Assembly: GCA_965533275.1 (NCBI GenBank)
Contig: CBESWG010000007.1
Span: 43,969 to 107,968 of the forward strand
Length of the DNA stretch: 64,000 nt
From: JAUXEH01 sp965533275
GTDB lineage: Bacteria > Acidobacteriota > Aminicenantia > Aminicenantales > Aminicenantaceae
Reading direction: 5' to 3'
The position numbers and the translations under genes were made by a program. Below are positions 9,096-17,861 of this stretch, one piece after another. The stretch's first letter is position 1. The number at the start of each line of letters is the position of its first letter. The notes under the pieces are model-generated. The model did no database searches. It saw only the letters and a list, made by a program, of their open reading frames with translations, and was not told the DNA's origin.

Positions 9096-11544
9096 ATAGC
9101 TGGAACAGGGGCTCCGCGATGCCGTCCTGGCTCACGCGCCAGGGGGTCCAGACCAGGGCCAGCCCTCCCACCATGATGTCGGTCTTACGGGGCCGGATCA
9201 GGATCTCCCGCAGCACGATATCCTCGGGCTCGAAATCTCCCTGTATCTTTGTCGCCTCGGCCTGGAACTGCTGCTCCAGCTCTGCCAGGCGTTCCTGAAG
9301 CACCTGGGCTTCCTGCAGTGCCCGACTAATGTCTTCCTTCTCTCTGGCGGCCCTGCCGATTCCCCGCATTGAGGTCGTGGCCCGGCCAACGGTCCCCGTG
9401 CTCAAGGTCTTGCGGCCGAACAGGGCCCCCAGCACCGTAGCCCCCACGGAGATTACGGTCTGCATCTTCTGCTGCCCGTACTGGGATTTTTCCTTTTCCA
9501 CCCGCACCTGAGCCTTGCGCAGACGCTCCTGCAGGCTCGCCAGCTTGGGAGTAAATTTCGTCCTGAGTTTTTCAATGGCCAGGTCGCGTTTCTCATGCTG
9601 CAGGTGCGCCAGACGGCCCCGGAAATCCCCCTCCTTCTCATCCACCGACGAAAACTGTTTGAACTCCGCGCATTCCCATACGCGGAGCGTATTTGCCTGA
9701 TACAGGGAATTCGCCAGGCTCTTCCCCCAACGGCTGTAGCTGGCGGCCTTGGTGGCGCTCGCCGGGAGTGTGGCAAACTTGGAATCGGCAGGGGCCACGC
9801 GGTCCAGGGTTTTGCGGTCCAGGGAAACGACATCGGCCTCCTCCCACGGAACTGTCTGATCCACGCCGGAAAGAGAGGACAGGATATCCAGGGAAATCCA
9901 CTGGTCGATTGCGGCCCGGGTGTTCACAAAGTGCAGGCGGCCGGTCCCAAGGAGAGCAGGCCGGTAGACCAGGGAATCGTTGCCGGACAGCGCACCCTGT
10001 CGGGGGAGATAGAACTGCGCCACCTGGGAAGGGATCGTGGGCTGCGGCTCCAGCTTCTTGCGCAGTTTCTTGCTGACCGTTTTGGTGGGGGGCTTGGTCA
10101 AGGCCGTCTGAGGAGTGGGCTCCTCTACGAACTTCTGATCCTTCATCAGAGTTTTGATCTGTGTGCGTGTCAGAGGGCCCCGCAGGTAGGATAGGACCCA
10201 GCGGGTCTGGAAAAGCTCGGGCCGGTCATCGTGGACGTTGTGCATAAGAAAGACCCGCTTGCCCAGCCCGGACAGCGTCTTGTCGATCTCCCGGCGGTCG
10301 AAGACTGTGCCGGTCGATTGAGAGGCCCCTTCCAGCCCATCCAGGACCCTCTGCTTGTCCCTATCGGTCTGCAAACGGCCGATGAACCAGGTGCCGGCAT
10401 TGGCCAGCCCCTTGTAGTCCAGGTCCACCGGGTTCTGTGTGGCCAGTACCACACCGAGGCCGTAGGCCCGGGCCTGCTTGAGGAGGGTCAGCATGGGTTT
10501 TTTAGATGGAGGCGTGGCGGTGGGCGGGAAATACCCGAAGATCTCATCCATGTAAAGCAGGGCCCGCAGCGATGTGGTCCCCGGCTGGGTCCGCATCCAG
10601 GCGACCAGCTCGTTGAGGAGCAGGGTCACGAAGAACATGCGCTCCGAGTCGGATAGGTGGGCGATGGACAGGATGGCGACCCGGGGCTTGCCCTGGGGCG
10701 TGTAGAGGAGGCTCCCGATATCCAGCGGCTCTCCCTCCATCCAGGTCGAAAAGCCGGGTGAAGCCAGGAGGTTGTTAAGGCTTATGGCCAGCTCGAAACG
10801 CTCTTTCGAGGGATAGAACGATTCCAGATCAAAGACCCCAACCTGAGCGAAGGGGGGCGTCTGTATCTCAGCGATCAGCGCGGCGATGTCCAGGCTGCGT
10901 CCCTCTTCCCAGGCTGTGTTCAGGATGTTTGCCAGGAGGATGTGCTCACGGCTGCGGATGGGATCGGCGTCGATCCCGAGTAAGGCCAGCAAACCCGAGA
11001 CCGTGGACTGCACCCGATCGCGCAGGCCGTCCGGATCATCCGCCAGCTGGGCCGATGGTGCGGCAAAAGAGCGCAGGATCCGGAGCTGCCTGCCTGCCGT
11101 TCCCCCGGGCGTGTAGATGCTCACGTCTGCGGTTTGTTTGAAACGGGCGATCCTGGCCGGATCCTGGTCCCAGTCGGCCAATCCCTTGCGCCAAGTGTCC
11201 GCGGTCTTGCGGGCCAGTTCCGCCGCCGTCAAACCCTTACGTACGGCCGCGTCCGGATCGATCCAGGGCTGAAAATCTCCCGGCTTGAGCTCGGGGAAGG
11301 TCAGCATGAGGTTGCCCATGTCCCCCTTGGGATCGATGACCAGGGATGGAATGCCGTCGATCGCGGCCTCCTCGAGCAGCCCGATGCCCAGCCCTGTCTT
11401 GCCGCTCCCGGTCATGCCCACGCAGACCGCGTGTGTTGTCAGGTCTTTTGAGTCATACAGGAGCCACTCGTTCAGTGTGTGTCCCTGCTCCCTGTCGAAT
11501 ACCTTGCCCAGATAGAAAGCCCCAAGCTTTTCATAGTCCGCCAT
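9094..11544 (-). CDS. HerA/DUF87-type P-loop ATPase with C-terminal coiled coil
   Basis: An 816-residue ATP-binding protein of the FtsK/HerA superfamily. Walker A GMTGSGKT is at residues 43-50, followed closely by LVIDPKGDMGN, and Walker B LLYMDEIFGY lies near residue 340, then a sensor-like VLATQNPVDLDYKGLANAG. The C-terminal third contains a long charged coiled coil (around residues 660-720) and a second one near 770-790, with a glycine-rich linker between them. The family includes DNA translocases/helicases and ATPases of defence or conjugation systems, but no partner nuclease (NurA), Sir2 or toxin is adjacent, so its role stays open. The ATG at 11544 has GGAGAA seven bases upstream. It may be a stand-alone transcript, with a 158-base gap to the next upstream gene. 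Confidence 0.83.
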   Translation of the reverse strand: MADYEKLGAFYLGKVFDREQGHTLNEWLLYDSKDLTTHAVCVGMTGSGKTGLGIGLLEEAAIDGIPSLVIDPKGDMGNLMLTFPELKPGDFQPWIDPDAAVRKGLTAAELARKTADTWRKGLADWDQDPARIARFKQTADVSIYTPGGTAGRQLRILRSFAAPSAQLADDPDGLRDRVQSTVSGLLALLGIDADPIRSREHILLANILNTAWEEGRSLDIAALIAEIQTPPFAQVGVFDLESFYPSKERFELAISLNNLLASPGFSTWMEGEPLDIGSLLYTPQGKPRVAILSIAHLSDSERMFFVTLLLNELVAWMRTQPGTTSLRALLYMDEIFGYFPPTATPPSKKPMLTLLKQARAYGLGVVLATQNPVDLDYKGLANAGTWFIGRLQTDRDKQRVLDGLEGASQSTGTVFDRREIDKTLSGLGKRVFLMHNVHDDRPELFQTRWVLSYLRGPLTRTQIKTLMKDQKFVEEPTPQTALTKPPTKTVSKKLRKKLEPQPTIPSQVAQFYLPRQGALSGNDSLVYRPALLGTGRLHFVNTRAAIDQWISLDILSSLSGVDQTVPWEEADVVSLDRKTLDRVAPADSKFATLPASATKAASYSRWGKSLANSLYQANTLRVWECAEFKQFSSVDEKEGDFRGRLAHLQHEKRDLAIEKLRTKFTPKLASLQERLRKAQVRVEKEKSQYGQQKMQTVISVGATVLGALFGRKTLSTGTVGRATTSMRGIGRAAREKEDISRALQEAQVLQERLAELEQQFQAEATKIQGDFEPEDIVLREILIRPRKTDIMVGGLALVWTPWRVSQDGIAEPLFQL

Positions 11545-11647
11545 GTTTTTCTCCTTCCATCCCGATATCGTTTGTGTGAGTGAGGAATAATATACCACAT
11601 TTTAAGGGAGGGAGCATATATAGAATGGACCGTTTCTAGCTCACGCT

Positions 11648-11677
11648 GAGGCCGGAAAAGACATCCCTCCCGGCCTC
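11648..11677 (-). terminator. GC-rich hairpin downstream of the endonuclease/phosphatase gene
   Basis: An 8-base perfect stem, GAGGCCGG at 11648-11655 paired with CCGGCCTC at 11670-11677, with a 14-base loop. On the minus strand it follows the stop at 11703 by about 25 bases, a suitable place for transcript termination or 3' end protection. No U-run follows, so a classical intrinsic terminator is not shown. Confidence 0.3.
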
Positions 11678-11702
11678 CATGAATAGATGTGTTTCGGCCG
11701 CG

Positions 11703-12845
11703 TCAGTAAATCGGGATCCAGAGATAGGCCACGAGGCCTGCATGGTCTGACGGCCAGAGTCCTGACGGAGTCCGGTCGGCCAGCTCGTCACCGGTCACGT
11801 CCATGACTGTGGTGCCGATGTCCTGTTTCCCGTCGTTGTAGACGTTGCTGCGGACCCAGATGTGATCGATCCTCTCATACATGTCGACGGTCTCGTTGCG
11901 GAGGCTGTAGTTGTGCCCGTAGGTGAAGCCCTTCTTGTTGTGTGTCAGTTCTGCTCGACCCTCAAAGCGGCGCCATGCATCGACGTATCCGTTGTTCCTT
12001 ATGAGATTGTACGTCTCGTGGTAGTTGGCCTGCGCATTAAAATCGCCTACCATGATGACCTGATTGCTCTGCATCGAGAGTATCATCAACAGCTCCATGG
12101 CCTGGGCCATCTGGAGCGGCAGCAGTTCCGGGACCGTTACGACCTCCAGGTGTGTGTTGACGAAGTGGAATGTCCGGTTGCGGACTTTTGCATCAACAGC
12201 AACCCAGCCTCGGGGAACCGTGATCCCGGCACTGGGGACGATCAGCTGAGCCTGGTAGTGGCCATTGTACTTTGCCAGGACCTCGACATCGTCGCGGACC
12301 AGGATCACATCGAAATCGGTGACACGCACATCGCTAAACTGGGAGGCTGCGTTGGGATTGTACATCGGGACTTCGAGGTCGATGTTCTTGACCTTGGCCG
12401 CCACCTCGTATTCCAGCCCCTCGGCCGCCAATGCGGCCTTGAGGATCTTGAGATAGTTGAATAGAACCTTAGTGGCAGGATTTGTGCCGCCCACGACCGC
12501 ATCGCTTTCTTTCTGGAACCGGATCGTGTAGACCTCCTGCAGGCCGATCAGGTGCGGCTTGTGCGCCTTGATCTCTTTGGCCAGTGCCAGGGCCCGTTCC
12601 GGGAAATTGGTGGACATCATCTGGGCAAAAGCCTGAGCTGCCAGGACAGGCACTTCCGTGGGATCCTGGGCCCCTAGAATGATATCCACATCCGCCCCGA
12701 TGTAGATGTTGCGGGTCATGACCTTCACACGCGCTTCCCCCGTTGTCTCCATCATCTGGCCCAGCAGGTCGCCTTGTAATCCTGTCTCCCAACCACAAAA
12801 CAGAAACAGAAATGCCAACGCTGGGATGAGTATCCTCTTTTTCAT
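11703..12845 (-). CDS. Exported endonuclease/exonuclease/phosphatase family protein
   Basis: A 380-residue protein with a secretion signal (residues 1 to about 23) and an EEP fold. Motifs in order: TRNIYIGAD near the mature N-terminus, LIGLQEVYTI (metal-binding Glu), a central FVNTHLEV, VMVGDFNAQ (Asp and Asn of the active site) and a C-terminal SDHAGLVAYL (Asp-His pair). All core catalytic residues of the family are present. Members cleave phosphodiesters in DNA, sphingomyelin or inositol phosphates; export favours a nutrient-acquiring nuclease or phosphodiesterase, but the substrate is not readable. The ATG at 12845 is preceded by AAGGAG at good spacing, whereas the longer frame to 12872 lacks one. 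Divergent from the sulfatase gene across a 374-base gap. Confidence 0.87.
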   Translation of the reverse strand: MKKRILIPALAFLFLFCGWETGLQGDLLGQMMETTGEARVKVMTRNIYIGADVDIILGAQDPTEVPVLAAQAFAQMMSTNFPERALALAKEIKAHKPHLIGLQEVYTIRFQKESDAVVGGTNPATKVLFNYLKILKAALAAEGLEYEVAAKVKNIDLEVPMYNPNAASQFSDVRVTDFDVILVRDDVEVLAKYNGHYQAQLIVPSAGITVPRGWVAVDAKVRNRTFHFVNTHLEVVTVPELLPLQMAQAMELLMILSMQSNQVIMVGDFNAQANYHETYNLIRNNGYVDAWRRFEGRAELTHNKKGFTYGHNYSLRNETVDMYERIDHIWVRSNVYNDGKQDIGTTVMDVTGDELADRTPSGLWPSDHAGLVAYLWIPIY

Positions 12846-13219
12846 TCTCGACTCCTTCTGACTTGTCGCCATTGGGTGGATCTTGCGGCACAGATCGAAA
12901 AATAGAAAACCGGGAGAAAAACTTGTTTGACCGGTGTCCCGTGCCCCCTCATGGTGACTTCGCTGATATAGTCAATCTAATACTGCACTTCCACAAAATC
13001 AAGCTTGTTTCGGGATTATTCATAAAGAATTTCGATACCTGGAGTGCGGAAGCCCGAACACTATTTATCGAAATTCTTTCCCCTTCGGGCGAGCGGGGGT
13101 AGGTTGGGTCGGGCGCACCACATCGACTTCATCGCGGCCCAATCGACGTAGATCGGGTCATGCGTTTTGACACATCCTTCCGCCTGTGAAAAAATATCCT
13201 TCGGGAAGAGGATGGAAGA
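12846..13219. other. 374-base intergenic region between divergent genes
   Basis: No convincing gene was found. The region must hold promoters for the endonuclease-type gene (minus) and the sulfatase gene (plus). It is AT-rich in its central part (about 12960-13080) and contains the 14-base inverted repeat described separately, then a GC-rich stretch (13080-13140) before the sulfatase start. Short frames here lack ribosome sites and protein-like composition. Confidence 0.6.
13024..13079. repeat. Perfect 14-base inverted repeat between divergent genes
   Basis: AAAGAATTTCGATA at 13024-13037 is followed by its exact reverse complement TATCGAAATTCTTT at 13066-13079, with a 28-base spacer. Such long perfect arms are unlikely by chance in a window of this size. 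The element could be a hairpin in RNA, a paired operator between two divergent promoters, or the ends of a tiny decayed mobile element. It overlaps no gene. Confidence 0.7.
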
Positions 13220-14683
13220 ATGAAGAGACGGACATTCCTTCGCGCTCTGGGACATACCGGAGCTGCTGCGCTGGCCGGGGGCGGCTTAAGCTGCGCATCG
13301 GCAGAAAAATCCCCGAACATCATCTACATCCTGGCCGATGACCTGGGCTATGGCGAGCTGGGCTGCTACGGCCAGCGGATCATCCGCACACCGCACCTCG
13401 ACCGCATGGCCGCGGAGGGGATGCGCTTCACTCAGCACTACGCGGGGAGCCCCGTGTGCGCACCCTCCCGCTGTGTCCTGCTCACCGGGAAGCACACAGG
13501 TCATGCTTACATCAGAAACAACGGCCGCCCTCAGGGCCGGCCGCACGATCCGGAGTCCGGTGTCTTCGCCGGACAGAATCCCATCCCGGACTCCGAGGTC
13601 ACAATCGCCGAGGCCTTGAAGTCCAAAGGCTATTCAACCGCTGCCATCGGTAAGTGGGGCCTTGGATTTCCGGGCTCCTCGGGCGATCCCAATCAACAGG
13701 GCTTCGACCTGTTCTACGGATACAACTGCCAGGTGCATGCGCACGGCCACTATCCGCGTTTCCTCCTGCGCAACCGCCAGAGGGAAGCGCTCGCAGGAAA
13801 CGACAGGGTTCTGTCGGGCAGCCAATACTCTCAGGACCTCTTCATCCGGGAGGCCAAGCAGTTCATCCGGCAGAACCGCAGCCGCAGCTTTTTCCTGTTT
13901 CTGCCGTTCACCATTCCGCATCTTTCCATCCAGGTCCCCGAGGAATCACTGAACGAATACCGGGGCAATATCCCCGAAGAGCCGTACAATCACCGCAGCT
14001 ACCTGGAACATCCCTTTCCCCGCGCCGCGTACGCTGCCATGATCTCCCACATGGACCGGGGGATCGGTGAGATCCTGTCCCTGCTCTCCGAGCTGGGCCT
14101 GGAAAAGGACACTCTCGTTCTGTTTTCCAGCGACAACGGGCCTGCCTATGATCGGCTGGGAGGCACGGATTCTGACTTCTTCCAGAGCGCCGGGCCGTTC
14201 CGGGGTCTCAAGGGAAGTGTTTACGAAGGGGGGATCCGGGTCCCGCTCATCGCCCGCTGGCCCGGCCATGTCACCCGGGGTACAATATCGGAACAAGCAT
14301 GCGCCTTCTGGGATGTGTTCCCCACTTTGTGTGACGTCACCGGGGCTTCGGCGCCTGAAGGGCTCGACGGCCTCAGCCTCGCCCCCACGCTCCTGGGGAA
14401 GGGCCGGCAGGAGCCACACGAATACCTCTACTGGGAGTTCCCATCCTACGGGGGGCAGCAGGCCGCGAAGTGGGGGGACTGGAAGGCGGTCCGCACAGGG
14501 CTCAAGCAGGACGACGCCGACCACAGCCTACAGCTCTACAACCTGCGGGAGGACGGGTCCGAGAGCCTGAACGTGGCCGCGGATTTTCCTCAGGAAGCGG
14601 GCAGGGCCCGCGAGATTCTGGCCTCGGCCCGCGCCGAATCCAAACTTTTCCCGTTTCCAGAGATCCACACACGCCGTTTCTGA
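13220..14683 (+). CDS. Tat-exported sulfatase (arylsulfatase family)
   Basis: A 487-residue sulfatase of the alkaline-phosphatase superfamily that hydrolyses sulfate esters outside the cytoplasm. The N-terminus has a twin-arginine signal (RRTFLR at residues 3-8). The metal-binding ILADDLGYGELG follows at about 37-48. The formylglycine motif C80-A-P-S-R84 is of the Cys type, so an external activating enzyme is needed; none is encoded in this window. Later elements match the family: GKWGLG near residue 147, SDNGP near 310 and RVPLIARWPG near 343. The substrate, probably a sulfated glycan or aryl sulfate, is unknown. The ATG at 13220 is preceded by purine-rich sequence. Its stop TGA directly abuts the stop of the following convergent gene. 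Confidence 0.92.
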   Translation: MKRRTFLRALGHTGAAALAGGGLSCASAEKSPNIIYILADDLGYGELGCYGQRIIRTPHLDRMAAEGMRFTQHYAGSPVCAPSRCVLLTGKHTGHAYIRNNGRPQGRPHDPESGVFAGQNPIPDSEVTIAEALKSKGYSTAAIGKWGLGFPGSSGDPNQQGFDLFYGYNCQVHAHGHYPRFLLRNRQREALAGNDRVLSGSQYSQDLFIREAKQFIRQNRSRSFFLFLPFTIPHLSIQVPEESLNEYRGNIPEEPYNHRSYLEHPFPRAAYAAMISHMDRGIGEILSLLSELGLEKDTLVLFSSDNGPAYDRLGGTDSDFFQSAGPFRGLKGSVYEGGIRVPLIARWPGHVTRGTISEQACAFWDVFPTLCDVTGASAPEGLDGLSLAPTLLGKGRQEPHEYLYWEFPSYGGQQAAKWGDWKAVRTGLKQDDADHSLQLYNLREDGSESLNVAADFPQEAGRAREILASARAESKLFPFPEIHTRRF

Positions 14684-17635
14684 TCAATCCAGGATAGGAT
14701 CATTCCTGATCCGGATCTTTCCTACCTCAATGATTGAGCCCACCGTCAGAGTCACACGATAGACACCGGGTGCCGCATCCCTGTCGGACAGCTCCTGACC
14801 GAAGAGGTCACGGCCCTCTGAATACGATGCAAAATTCCGAGTCAGCTGGCGGTGGATGCTGTTCAGGGCACGATCTGTCTCAGCCTGCCCCAGCCTACCC
14901 CGGAGTCCCTTCACTTCGTCCCGTTCGTCAGGTGCCGACACCAGCGTTTCCAATTCCTTAAGGACAGAAACCAGACGGACCTTGAATGCCAGGACCTCGT
15001 CTTCTTGAGGCGGAAACCGCAAATCCCAGCGGGCTTGATTTATGCCGGCTTTTCCTCGCACCACAAGCTCGCGTTTGTATTGACCTGTGATATCCTCGAT
15101 CTGAATACGGATCGTTTCTTCCGGAACCGATTTCAGGTAGAAATGGATCGCCGCCCCGCGTGGTGGATTTTCACCCCGAAACTTAAAAAAACTCTGCTGT
15201 CTCCCCAGAGAAACATTCTGCCATTTCGTGGCAGTACGGCTCTCAAAGAGATGGACATCCTTGGCCAGGACCTCTTGGTTAAGCTGCTGCAGCGGAGTGA
15301 TGTCATCGGCGATCCATATGCTGCGGCCGTGCGTCCCTGCCACCAGATCATAATCCCTCGAGTGGATGACCAGATCGTGGAAGGCGACGGTGGGCATGTC
15401 GTTCATGAAACGGCTCCAGTTCCTGCCCCCGTTTATGCTCACGAAACAGGCAAACTCTGAGCCCACGAACAACAACTCCGGGTTCACCGGATCTTCCCGC
15501 ACAACATAAAGGCTGTGGCCATCAGGCAGCGGCCCGGAAAGATCCACCCAGGTCCTGCCGAAATCCGTTGTCTTATATACGTAGGGAGCGAAATTATCGC
15601 TGCGATGCCCATCGAAAGTCACATAGGCCGTGCCTGCGGAGTGATGCGATGCATCCACCCGGCTGCACCATATTCTCGAAGGCACATCCGATAGGTTCGG
15701 CCGCGTATTTGTCCAAGACGCGCCGGCGTCACGCGTGACCTGGACATTCCCGTCGTCTGTTCCCACCCAGAGCACGGCCGGATCCAACGGGGATTCCGAA
15801 ATGGTAATGATGGTGCAGTGGTTTTCCGCCCCGGTCACTTCGTGGGTGAGACCGCCCGAATCGGAGGAGTTCCGTTTGGCAGGATCGTTGGTGGTGAGGT
15901 CGGGACTGATGATCCGCCAGCTGTCACCACGGTCTACCGATCTGAACAGGTGGTTTCCCCCGAAAAAGATGGTCCGGGGATTGTGCTGAGAGATGATCAC
16001 CGGGCTGCTCCAGTTGTAGCGGAACTGGGGAGGGAGCAGGCTGGAGTACTGGCTGCGGCTGGGATATCGCCAAAGCCAATGTTCCCCGGGAAAGATGGAA
16101 TAGCGGATCGGTGTTTCTGGAAAATCCGGATCGAAATAGTCGGAGAAATTGAGGATACTTTCCGGCCGGGGAGAGATGAGTTTGAAATCTCGGGTTTCCA
16201 TGTTGATCCGCCCCAGACCCCCCACATGACACACGGTGTAGACTGTGCGCCAATCCGTGGGATCGACCTGCATGTGGAATCCGTCTCCTCCGTTCACCTC
16301 GATATTGTGATCGTTGAGGATCCCATTTCGGTCGCGGCTGTTGCTGGGCCCCCCGAACCCCCCGATGTCCTGCATGCCACCGTAAACCCAGTAGGGATCC
16401 CGCATGTCCACCCCGATCGCATAGTACTGGGCGATGGCCATGTTGTTGAACGAGAGGAAGGATTTGCCTCCATCGATGGTCAGGTGGGCCCCTTGATCTG
16501 ATGCTGTATAAAATACGTTTTTGTCCTGGGGCGAGATCCAGAGGTCATGGTCATCTCCCCCGGCTCCGCGCCAGGGCTTCCCCGAAAATGTCTTTCCTCC
16601 ATCTTTTGAGAACTGAAAAATACGGGCGATGACATAGATCAGGTCGTCATCCAGAGGATTGATGGCGATACGCCCGTGATACATCGGTCGACTGGTGTGC
16701 CGGAGCAGATACCTCCAGCTTTCGCCGCCATCATCGGAGCGATACACGCCTGGCCCGGGAACGCTCATGTCGGCCGGAAGCTTGTCGCTGGCTTCCACGC
16801 TGGCAACAACTGTCTGTGGATCGCTGCGGTATATGTCGATCCCGATGCGGCCCAGCTCTCCCTCGGGAAGTCCTTTGGTGAGCCTCTCCCAACTGTTTCC
16901 CCCATCGGTGCTCTTGAAGATGCCGCTGTTGGAACCTCCGCTGGTGAAGGTCCATGGTTTGCGCAGCCGATGGTACATAGCAGTATAAAGCACATCCGGA
17001 TCTGTAGGATGCATCTTGATCTCTGTACAGCCGGTTTTGCCGTCATCCGGAAGGCCGTTCGTCAATTTGACCCAGGTTTTTCCGCCGTCCAGAGTTCTGT
17101 AAAGGCCGCGTGATCCGGAGTAACCCCACAGGCTCCCGATTGCGGCGACATAGACGATGTCCGGATCGGAAGGATGGGTGGCGATGCGGGCGATCTGGAA
17201 GGTGTCTTCGAGCCCCATGCGGGAGAAAGTTTTACCCCCATCGGTGGATTTGTAGACGCCATCGCCCCATCCGCTGCTGTTGCGGTTGTTCGCCTCGCCG
17301 GTGCCGACCCAGATGATCTGGGGATCTCCCTGATAAAAGGCCACATCCCCGATAGAGCCGGAGCCGTAATCATCAAAAATGGGAGTCCAGGTCTGGCCCG
17401 CGTTGTGAGATTTGAAAACGCCGCCTGAGGCACTCCCGACCAGCACCACACGCCAATCGGTATCGAGAGCATCCAGTGCCGATATGCGGCCCATCATATT
17501 GGCTGGCCCGATGTTCCGCCACCGGAAGCTTTGAAACAGCTGGTCTCCGGATGCCTGGGCAAAAAGCGGACTGCTCGAAACCAAGCTCAGCGCGCATATC
17601 GCCAATATTGCTCCTCTGTGTATCAGCCTTCTCAT
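14684..17635 (-). CDS. Exported BNR/VPS10-like multi-repeat beta-propeller protein
   Basis: A 983-residue secreted protein with a signal peptide to about residue 27. Its body is built from repeated sortilin/VPS10-BNR blades with the Asp-box-like pattern S-x-D-G-G-x-T/S-W, seen many times (for example STDGGKTF, TLDGGKTW, STDGGNSW, SDDGGESW, TIDGGKSF, TRDAGASW). Such proteins are often labelled glycosyl hydrolases or sialidases from the Asp boxes alone, but no catalytic set can be assigned here. The final 200 residues, after the last blade, form a charged C-terminal domain predicted to be beta-rich. The ATG at 17635 has GGAG about eight bases upstream. Its stop touches the sulfatase stop. The permease gene lies 226 bases upstream on the same strand. 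Confidence 0.85.
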   Translation of the reverse strand: MRRLIHRGAILAICALSLVSSSPLFAQASGDQLFQSFRWRNIGPANMMGRISALDALDTDWRVVLVGSASGGVFKSHNAGQTWTPIFDDYGSGSIGDVAFYQGDPQIIWVGTGEANNRNSSGWGDGVYKSTDGGKTFSRMGLEDTFQIARIATHPSDPDIVYVAAIGSLWGYSGSRGLYRTLDGGKTWVKLTNGLPDDGKTGCTEIKMHPTDPDVLYTAMYHRLRKPWTFTSGGSNSGIFKSTDGGNSWERLTKGLPEGELGRIGIDIYRSDPQTVVASVEASDKLPADMSVPGPGVYRSDDGGESWRYLLRHTSRPMYHGRIAINPLDDDLIYVIARIFQFSKDGGKTFSGKPWRGAGGDDHDLWISPQDKNVFYTASDQGAHLTIDGGKSFLSFNNMAIAQYYAIGVDMRDPYWVYGGMQDIGGFGGPSNSRDRNGILNDHNIEVNGGDGFHMQVDPTDWRTVYTVCHVGGLGRINMETRDFKLISPRPESILNFSDYFDPDFPETPIRYSIFPGEHWLWRYPSRSQYSSLLPPQFRYNWSSPVIISQHNPRTIFFGGNHLFRSVDRGDSWRIISPDLTTNDPAKRNSSDSGGLTHEVTGAENHCTIITISESPLDPAVLWVGTDDGNVQVTRDAGASWTNTRPNLSDVPSRIWCSRVDASHHSAGTAYVTFDGHRSDNFAPYVYKTTDFGRTWVDLSGPLPDGHSLYVVREDPVNPELLFVGSEFACFVSINGGRNWSRFMNDMPTVAFHDLVIHSRDYDLVAGTHGRSIWIADDITPLQQLNQEVLAKDVHLFESRTATKWQNVSLGRQQSFFKFRGENPPRGAAIHFYLKSVPEETIRIQIEDITGQYKRELVVRGKAGINQARWDLRFPPQEDEVLAFKVRLVSVLKELETLVSAPDERDEVKGLRGRLGQAETDRALNSIHRQLTRNFASYSEGRDLFGQELSDRDAAPGVYRVTLTVGSIIEVGKIRIRNDPILD

Positions 17636-17861
17636 GTTTTCTTCTCCTTTCTGATGCGGCAATATTGTGAATATCAAGATCCTTGAAAACGGTGATCCAA
17701 TCGCGTGTATTGTATCATCAAAGAAATAAACTAAAAATCATCGCCATTTCAAAATGGTTATTTTTACACGGAATCCGGTGCCCCCGATCTCTTATGTGCA
17801 GATATCGTCTCGAAGACCACACGCACCTTCAGGCGCAACCCCTCTGTCGGATTTTGATGCA

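Noticed and set aside
9094..11544. DUF87 ATPase as part of a HerA-NurA or Sir2-HerA defence system
   Set aside because: No NurA, Sir2, DUF4297 or other effector gene is adjacent; neighbours are a thioesterase and an exported nuclease-type protein.
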